Shown here: piece by piece, positions 56,878 to 64,000 of the stretch
How positions within the stretch are numbered: the first letter of the stretch is position 1
Layout: the number at the start of each line of letters is the position of its first letter
Assembly: GCA_003116995.1 (NCBI GenBank)
Contig: BDSL01000104.1
Coordinates: 186,001-250,000, forward strand
Length of the DNA: 64,000 bases
Direction of reading: 5' to 3'
From: Yamagishiella unicocca
Lineage: Eukaryota > Chlorophyta > Chlorophyceae > Chlamydomonadales > Volvocaceae
Made by a program: the position numbers and the translations under genes
The notes under the pieces: generated by a model
The model's database searches: none
Seen by the model: only the letters and a program-made list of their open reading frames with translations
What the model was told of the DNA's origin: nothing

Positions 56878-59561
56878 ATGGCCCCGCCCCCACGGACCGA
56901 GGCCGATGATGACGCCCGCGAGACGCTTCAGGCTGCGCTAGATGTTTTCAATGGCCCATGTAGCACATCTGTTCCCACGGGAGGCCGACAAGAACTGAAG
57001 GGTCTCGCGGAGAAGCAAAAGCAGGCGGCGGCCAAGGGTGCGGTTGGGCCTGCGGCGACACGGAAACATTTCACAATGGGCTAATGGCGACCTCCCCCAT
57101 GCATCTCTTCCTTATCCAACCCTGCCCCTGCATACTAATCTCCCCATCATCTTCATCCTGCCCTTTGACGCCCGCTCACCCCAGCGCTCCGATACCGTCC
57201 CCCGGACGCCTCCCCATATCACTCCTCCCCCTGTCCGCGCCTCAAACCCCGCCTCACTGCATCACCCGCAATCATCCGCAGCGGCGCTGCTTGCGTCTAG
57301 CTCGGGCGGCAGCGACCGACCCCTCCCCGAGGATGAGCGGCGCGGCGTGGTATTTTCCCTGGAGCAGTCCACCATCGCGTTGTGCAGCTACTGCCACGCC
57401 TTCACTGCGGACGCGGGGCCCTCCCTGGCCAAGTCGCTGAAGCAGCTGTGCGGTGCTGTCGTACGACCGACGCAGGAGCTGGTGGACAATCTGGTGGGGG
57501 GGGGGGTGGCGGGCAGGCGGGGGGGAAGGGGCGTCCCATGGGGCTTCACGCTCCGACTCTTTGGGCGGCTATCCGTAGCCGTCCAACATCAGAAGCCACA
57601 TCCACATACAGCGATCGGCCCTCCTCCCCCGCCCCCCTACGGCCCCCATCGCCCCCCTCCGCCCCTCTCCGCCCCTCTCCAGGCTAATGGTGACGCTGAG
57701 GGGCTGCGTAAGGATTTCGGTGAGTCGTGTCAGAGGGCAGGGGGCAGTTCCAGGGGCGCTGGCGGACAGGGGAAGCCATTAGCGGGATGGCCGGGGGCGG
57801 CCGGACGCAGTGAGGCGGTCGGCACCGGGGCCCTTCCGCCCTCCGCCATGCATCACTTTCGCCCATGAAGCTGTACCGGCTTGCTGCGCCCGGTAGGCGG
57901 GGCTGCCGCAGCTGATATCCGCTTCTGGAATGATCCACTGCACTCACTGGGCGCTGTGAATCCCCCCTGGCAACCGCGATGACCCATGGGTCAGGCCTGG
58001 TTTGGGGCGCCTGCGACGAGCTGGTCCGAGGGCCCCTGGACAACAAGGCGTGCCTGTTCAGGCAGCTGGCTGACGTCATGCAGGGGATGAAGGCGGCGGC
58101 CAAGGAGGTGCGGAAACGTGCGGCGTGTACGGCAGGACATCAACGAGGTCTAGGGGGGCCCACTTGCGAGGAGCAGGGGAGGGGTTAGCTGGTAGTACGG
58201 CAATGCGAGGTCGGATGCCACGTGCCGACACCACCCAACCGCACTCCAAACTGGCGGCCCTCAGTGCCCTGTTCGCACCCCACCGACCTGCCCCTGTACG
58301 AGCAGCTGGACGAGCTGGTGGAGAGCTCACGGCAGGAGCTGGCGGCAGCTGCGGACACACAGCAGCCAGCGGAGGCGGGCAGCGCCGGCAGCGGAGGCGG
58401 CAGCAGCACCCACGGCGCGAGCAGCAACGGCGGGGCTGGCGCGGTGGCCGGCGGGGGGGAGATGGCCTCGGGGGCTCCGGCAGGAGAGGGACAGCAGCCG
58501 GCGGGCGGCGCCGTAGGCGTTAATGGGCGGGGGGAGGAGGAGGCGGGGCAGGCGGCAGACGACGAGTCTGAGGAGGCGGACGACGAGGCGGACGACTCCG
58601 ATGACTTTCGCGACATGGGCACCCTGAGCGCCGCAGAGCTGCGGACAGCGGAGTGCGCGGCGGCGCTGCTGGCGGCGGCTCAGGGGGCGCTGAGGGTCAT
58701 CAGCAGGCCGCTGCTGGAGGGTGAGGCAGGGCGGGTGGGCGGCCAGGAGGGGGAGGTTCGAGGGAAACCCGTGGAGGGGGGAGGGGGGTTGATAAGAGAA
58801 TCCGCGAATCCACGGCGGGGGAATACAGGAAAGAAAGCGGGGCCGGGGGTTGCCGCCAAGAGGCCACCGCACGTGTTGGGCATAGCGAGGACACACGTTG
58901 GGTTGGCTGGCCGTGTGAGGGCAGCCGTGTGCCGGCAAGGGAGGGAACGGGGGAGCTATGCTACGACGTGTTGTGGGGGGCCCGGGACGGAAGAAGCGGG
59001 GTCGGAGGTGGAGATGGCGCACTGGGCGGTTGTGGCCTGGCTCACAGTCTCGTCCCTTTTGGCCTCCGAAACCCGATGTCGTACTGGCCCCCTGCCCGGC
59101 CCCCTTCCGCCAGGCCCTGCCGTGACCAGCAGCCACTGCCTGGACGACTGGGAGAGCCTGGCCTGGCATGCCGGCAAGCTGAGGTCCAGCTGCGAGGCAC
59201 TGGTGGCGTGCCTCTACCCGCCGCACGTGGGTACCCGCTAACTAACTTATCAACTACCTAGCGACCAACTTATCAATCACCTCAATTCTCCTTCCACGCT
59301 CCCACGGTCCTCGTTGTATGACTCCCCCCGCCCCCCCTGGACCTGCCCTCCGCGCAGGACGAGGTGGAGGAGCTGCGGGGCTGGGCGGAGGCGGTGGCGA
59401 ACAGCCTGGAGCTGATGTTGGCGGAGGTGCCGGACGCGTACTCGGAGGGGGCGGTGCCGCAGCAGCTGGAGGCGGCGCAGCGGGAGGTGGACGTGGCGGC
59501 GGGCAAGATGACGGATGCGCTGGAGAGGCTGTCGAGGCCGGCGGGGGCGGCGGGCGTGTAG
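56878..59561 (+). CDS. GCIP / cyclin-D1-binding protein 1-like protein
   Basis: Seven exons: 56878-57037, 57282-57493, 57683-57719, 57995-58117, 58265-58720, 59114-59226, 59358-59561; 434 residues, stop TAG. The helical pattern and landmarks fit the Grap2-and-cyclin-D-interacting (GCIP/CCNDBP1) family found in animals and plants: LVWGACDELVRGPLDNKACL (family: vWeaCd), FRQLADVMQGMKAAAKEV, and the C-terminal LAWHAGKLRSSCEALVACLYPPHDEVEEL (family: ...ASLYPPQ...). In animals GCIP binds cyclin D and HLH factors; in plants the role is uncertain. Between the halves is an acidic low-complexity segment (EEEAGQAADDESEEADDEAD). The exon 4 donor is chosen by frame (AAAC|GTGCGG), not by strength. Exon 5's donor is followed by family A and C repeats. 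Confidence 0.65.
58757..58816 (+). repeat. Family A word plus reversed C word after GCIP-like exon 5
   Basis: TTCGAGGGAAACCCGTGG begins 36 bases after the donor, followed at 58790 by TGATAAGAGAATCCGCGAAT, the reverse of the C family. Donor-side orientation as in the channel gene. Confidence 0.8.
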
Positions 59562-59621
59562 CGCCATCAGGCGGGGGCTGTCAATGATGGGCTGCGTGTG
59601 CGTGTATTAGGGCGGGGGGGC

Positions 59622-59697
59622 TTCGAGGAAGACCCGTGGATGCCAGAAAAAAACGTTTAGGACAGGCGTTTTGTAATGCATGCTGGAGAACTGGGTT
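59622..59697 (+). repeat. Family A repeat in the 3' region of the GCIP-like gene
   Basis: Forward, TTCGAGGAAGACCCGTGGAT through CATGCTGGAGAACTGG, starting 61 bases after the stop codon. The usual GTTTTGAGATGCATG reads GTTTTGTAATGCATG here, creating TGTAA at 59672-59676. Confidence 0.85.
59672..59676 (+). terminator. Candidate poly(A) signal TGTAA inside a family A repeat
   Basis: First TGTAA after the GCIP-like stop codon (111 bases downstream), a suitable distance for an algal 3' UTR. Confidence 0.5.
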
Positions 59698-62312
59698 GGG
59701 GCGGGGGGCGGTGCATAAGGACGCGGCGTAGGAACAAGCTCCTGTGCGGGGCGGGAAGGAGGGTGGGGGTCAGCCCCTGGGCTGCCGCTGCGAAGTGGGT
59801 GCTAGCTGGCTGCTGCGGCTGCCCCTGCTGCTGCCGGCGTCACTGTGCGTTTATCGCTAGGTGGCGGAACTCCCCTACGGTGCGGGTGGCCAGGCTGCAA
59901 GCTGCAGCTGCTGTAAGAGCTGATGAACATACCGTATGCTGTGGTTGCGTCAGTTGCGTTTGCGGCGTAATGTGGCTGATTGCTCCGAAGCCAACGGCGG
60001 TTGCGTGCCAGGTGCTCCTGCGCCCCAGGTGCCCCTGCGTGCCAGGTGCCCCTGCGCCCCGGCGGACTGCAGGCTGAGGCACACGACTGGATCCGAAACC
60101 GCAACCTCAAGATCTGACCCACTCGGACGTGCAACCAGTTGCAGCGGGGCATTCGCGACTGCCGCACGGCCCGCATCCCCCACCTAGCATTCTCAACCAC
60201 GGCACCATTCCAGAGTCCACTACTACAGCGGCAACTATGATGCAGTCGGGCCGCCGCAGGCTGCAGCAGCGGCCCCCAGACACAACCGAGCACGTGAGAT
60301 GACAGCCGGCAGCCAAGCAGCGGCGGGGTGCTGCCCACACGCGCCGCTTCCAACGGGGCGACAAACGGACCCCAGAGTTCCCAAATTCCCAATGCGCGCT
60401 CTGTACAGCTCAGCAGCCGCCCCTACTCACCCCGGGCCGCGCCTCTCATCGAGCTACTCCTTGCTCGGCGCGCCACTGCCATCCGAGTCCTCTCCCCCTC
60501 CCCCGTCACGACCTAGCAGCTGGCTCAGCGACTGCGCTCGAGCCGCCGCCGCTCCACCCCCGCTGCCGCCGCTCGTGTTTCGCCAGGATAGGAGGGACAC
60601 CAGCAGGCAGCACTTCGCGAGACGACCGCGGTCTCGCCCCCGCAGCCCGGCCCCCTGTCTGGCCGCTGTGACCTGACGTGACGAGGTGACCCCACCAGCC
60701 GCGACGTCACGAGCTAGCCCACACACTCAACTCATTCGACTGCATGCAGCATGTGACCAACTCAGCTGCAGCAAAGACGTGGAGATGCCCCCCCCGGGAC
60801 CGGCTCTTTACTGTAACCCCCCGGGGACCTACCCCCGCTCTAAATTCCCCACATCCTCGCCATTCACGCATACACCGGCCCGCGTCGGCCGCGCCTCCCC
60901 CCGACCCGTCCCGCGGTCTGCGGCGCCAACCCAGCTCCTTCACCACCCACGGCACGATTGGCGCTGGCCAACCTGCTCCTTGCCGCCCGGTGCCAGCCTG
61001 CTCCTTGCCGCCGCCCGGCACATGGGCACCGGGATGACTGGCCGACGTAGTCGCTGCGCTGTCAGCGCCCAGCGGCCCAACCAGCCGGCCAACCGTGGAC
61101 CAGCCGCGTGTGGCCCCTCCGCCTCCCAGCCAGGCAGCCAGGCAGGAGCCAGCACAGGGACGTACCCCCCGAACAGACGCGCGCTCCTCTGCGGTGCACC
61201 CACCACGTCGTACACACACCCCTGTCGTAAATAACAAACAGCCGGGGGCCTCGACTCGTGCCGCCTTCTCCCCTGCCCGCCGCTGCCGGGGCCGCACTCG
61301 CGGCTCCCGTCCTCCACCCCCCGTCGCTTGAAGCAGTCTACCCACCAACAAGGGAGCCCCCCACCGCCTGGGACCAGTCCTCCGAGCCATTCCCCTCCCG
61401 ATGCGTCAAACTGGCCAGGCAGGGGCCCGGGGGTAGACATGCGCTCGTCGGTGGCCTGGAAAGAATGGTCCGCCGGCGCCAGCCGGCGGCGACCAAGGGG
61501 GCCCCCACAGGTAAGGCGCCGGCGTCGGGCATCAGAACGAGGGTCGGCAGCGCGCAGAGGTGTGGCGCCTCCTGGCCCGGGCTCGGCCGCGGTGGAGCAC
61601 CCACCTGTACAGGCGCCTCCGCACGCAGGCCGGACAATCCGACATCCGCACCCGACCTCCCCCGCCCCTGGACACGCCAAGCGTCATGTTCTACACTACC
61701 CGCACATTCATGCATTTAAACGACACGACGCGAACCATTTATAACGGATGCATGCCTTGCTGGGCTGGGCGGGGCTGGTCTGCGGGCCTGTTCCCCCCCG
61801 GCGCGGTCTGCCCCCGCCCCGCCCGCCCCCACCACATGCTTGTTGCCCTCCTAGCGCTCCACCCCAGCAGCACGCAGCCGGCCCCGGTCAGTTGGGCTGT
61901 GGGCCGCCCCGCCACCGGAAGCTGCACAGCGCGGCACGCAACACCGCGGGCAGCGCATTTATGCCCCTGGTCCCCTCCGCCACCACCACCACCACAACAA
62001 CCACCATCCGGCAGGCATTGCCCCGCAATGAAAGGGTATCCGCCACCAGTGCATGACTCCAGACGGAAGCGCGCGGATGCTGCGGTCGCAGTCAGTGCCG
62101 CCAGCTCACACCAAAAACGTTAGCCCTTCTCATGCACCCCCACCACCGTACACCGCTGCGCGCATCCGCATGGATGCGTTATTGGGCTGCTGCTGGAGCC
62201 TCCCGGCGCCGGACCTAGCCCACCTGCCGCTGTGTCCAGCTCCTCCTCCGGGGTCCTGTCGTCGCACAGGGCGGCGCCGTGCCCGGTTTTGGGACCCGAT
62301 GCGGCAGCCACC

Positions 62313-63809
62313 CTAGGCCACCCGGCCCGCTGCCGCCGCCACGGCACCAGCCGCCGCCACGGCCACCGCCGCTGGAACAGCGCCGCCCGCCGGGGTCGTC
62401 GCGCCGGCCGTCAGCGGCGGCAGCGCCACCCCCCCCGGCGCCGCGGGCGACTGCGGTGCGGCCGCTGCTGGCTGCTGGCCCTGCTGCGCCTGCGCCGATG
62501 CCGACGTGAAGGACGCCAGCATCTCCGCCAGCCGGAGCAGCACCTGCGTGAAGGGCGGCCTGGACGCCGGGTCGTTGTCCCAGCACGCCTTGGCCAGGGT
62601 GGCGTACTGCTGGGGCACCCCCAGAGGGAAGATGGGCCGGGCCTTCTTCTTGTACACCCTGGGCGGTGGGGCGAGCGGGGGCAGGCAGGTGAGTAAGGTG
62701 GGGTGTGTAAAAAAACGTTTTACGCGACGGGACAGGATAGTTGGCGCATGGTCGTTGGGCACCAATTTTGTGGGCGCACGTAAGGTGGGGTGGGGTGCGT
62801 GAGGTCCATGTTCTTCCGGTTGCCACCCGGGGCGGCCAGCTGCGGGTGTTGAGGTCCCGGCACAGCCTCCCGGACGGAGCCGCACCTGTCGATGATGGCG
62901 TCACGACCCAGACCGCCGTACGCGCGCTGACCCGTGTAGAGCTCCCACATCATGATGCCTGGGGGAGGGGGGTGGGTGGGGCGGGTGGGCGGTTGGGGCG
63001 GTCGGGGTGGGTAGGTGGGGTGGGTGGAGTGGGTCGGTGGACGCGGCACGGCGCTGCGTGGCAACCGAGTGCCGGTTCCCCCCCCCCGGTTCCTCCCCCC
63101 CCCTGTGTCCTCCCCCTCGGTTCCTCCCCCCTGTGTCCTGTCTCCGGTGGCACCATCCCGGGCTGCGCCCCCACATGTCAACACACCAACCCCCTCGCAA
63201 ATCGCAACACAGTGACAGCCTCCTGGCATTACCCCGGCCACTAGGCGCAACCTAACACCCCCAGGCGCCCCAGCGTCCGGTCGCCAGCCCCTGGTGCGCC
63301 CCCCCTCCCCTCCCCTGCCCTGCCCTCCCCCACCCGGTCCTTATGCCACTCCCCCACCCACCGAAGCTGAACGTGTCCACGCTGGTGGTCAACTTGGAGC
63401 CCACCTGCGCACCAGGGAGCGAGCCAGGCAGGGGCGGGGACGGCGGGGGGGGGGAGGTCGAGGTCGGTCGGGCGGTGCGGTACGTCGACCCCCCGCGCGC
63501 GCACAGCCGCCGCATTACAGCCATAAGAGGGGGTGCAGCGGGCCGCCCGCGCCCGCAGCCATTGGGGACGTGCCCCCCCCCGGGGGCTGCTCCGGCCAGT
63601 GTCCCCCGCGCGCTCTCCCCTCCCCTCCACCCCCCGTGCACACCGCCCACCTGGAACAGCTCCGGCGCCAGGTGCGTCACGGTTCCGGAGCCGGAGCGGT
63701 TGACGATGTAGTAGTTCTCGCGCAGCAGCTTGGCCAGCCCGAAGTCCGACAGCTTGGTGACGAAGCTGATGGACTTGGAGCCGTCGGACTTGAGCAGCAC
63801 GTTCTCCGG
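62313..63809 (-). CDS. TKL-like Ser/Thr protein kinase, C-terminal part (5' end off window)
   Basis: Exons on the minus strand: 63809-63651, 63404-63362, 62958-62886, 62658-62313; 206 codons in frame plus TAG at 62315-62313. Visible: PENVLLKSDG, KLSDFGLAKLL (DFG), GTVTHLAPELFQ (APE), TTSVDTFSFGIMMWELYTGQ, and ACWDNDPASRPPFTQVLLRL with the RP motif of the last lobe. DxFSFGIMMWEL and CWxxDPxxRP are typical of the TKL/RAF-like kinases that are very numerous in volvocine algae. The catalytic HRD and ATP-binding lobe must lie beyond 64000. A disordered Ala/Pro/Gln tail of about 75 residues ends the protein. The last intron carries a family B repeat at 62706-62780, before its 3' splice site on the gene strand. 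Confidence 0.85.
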
Positions 63810-63847
63810 CTGCAGGGGGAGGGGGCGGCACCCGCGTCAGGGCACGA

Positions 63848-64000
63848 CTGGCAGCACCGTGCCCCCCTGGCAGCACCGTGCCCCCCTGGCAGCACCGTGC
63901 CCTCCTGGCAGCACCGTGCCCTCCTGGCAGCACCGTGCCCTCCTGGCAGCACCGTGCCCTCCTGGCAGCACCGTGCCCTCCTGGCAGCACCGTGCCCTCC
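63848..64000. repeat. 19-base tandem repeat at the right edge
   Basis: Eight units of TCCTGGCAGCACCGTGCCC (early ones with CCCCTGG) run off the window, in the kinase intron upstream of the 63809 exon. Confidence 0.9.

Larger units (their letters stand above)
59562..62312. other. Intergenic region, GCIP-like gene to TKL kinase
   Basis: 2.75 kb between convergent genes. The left part holds the GCIP 3' UTR with a family A element. A 15-16-base tandem (about GTGCCAGGTGCCCCTGC, 59998-60062) occurs. Open frames in 60.3-62.2 kb are C-rich and match no family; part may be the kinase 3' UTR. No gene called. Confidence 0.5.

Noticed and set aside
60299..61744. Several C-rich open frames of 100-250 codons on both strands
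   Set aside because: Overlapping in many frames, proline/serine/arginine composition typical of GC-rich non-coding DNA, no domain match.

Overview
The window is nuclear DNA of a GC-rich eukaryote, most likely a chlorophycean (volvocine/Chlamydomonas-type) green alga. Support: nearly every gene is split by GT-AG introns of about 100-700 bases; third codon positions are strongly G/C; TGTAA, the chlorophyte poly(A) signal, lies downstream of several stop codons; a plastid/cyanobacterial DUF2854 gene is present; and there is an IP3-receptor-type Ca2+ channel, a family kept by some chlorophytes and lost in land plants. No bacterial operon, prophage or CRISPR array is present. Exon joins were derived by hand from homology, reading frame and splice consensus.

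Layout. (1) 1-4999, minus: catalase-peroxidase (KatG) with a signal peptide, 3' end outside the window. (2) 6350-6420: tRNA-Gln(UUG). (3) 7353-11735, minus: TraB/TIKI-superfamily protein with a transit-like N-terminus. (4) 12951-14499, minus: DUF2854 plastid membrane protein. (5) 15078-19214, plus: leucine-rich-repeat protein. (6) 20835-23205, plus: CAMK-type kinase with an acylation-type N-terminus. (7) 23972-24659, minus: Sm-D1. (8) 25452-53788, plus: a 54-exon, about 3,102-residue IP3R/RyR-family channel filling 28 kb. (9) 55984-56562, minus: glycine-rich one-exon protein. (10) 56878-59561, plus: GCIP/cyclin-D1-binding-protein-like gene. (11) 62313 to beyond 63809, minus: C-terminal half of a TKL-like kinase.

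The most unusual signal is in the introns. Short dispersed repeats recur in genes on both strands, and their orientation is tied to the splice site: the end reading TTCGAGGAAGACCCGTGG faces the exon, so the word lies forward just after 5' splice sites and as its reverse complement just before 3' splice sites. At least two further families (B, C) behave alike. This resembles introner-like or MITE-like elements with inverted ends lying against splice junctions. The block at about 19.2-25.5 kb (kinase and Sm-D1) has lower GC, ordinary introns and none of these repeats.

No operon-like logic links the genes. The channel and the CAMK-type kinase fit Ca2+ signalling; DUF2854 and possibly the TraB-like and Gly-rich proteins are organellar; KatG is predicted to enter the secretory pathway.
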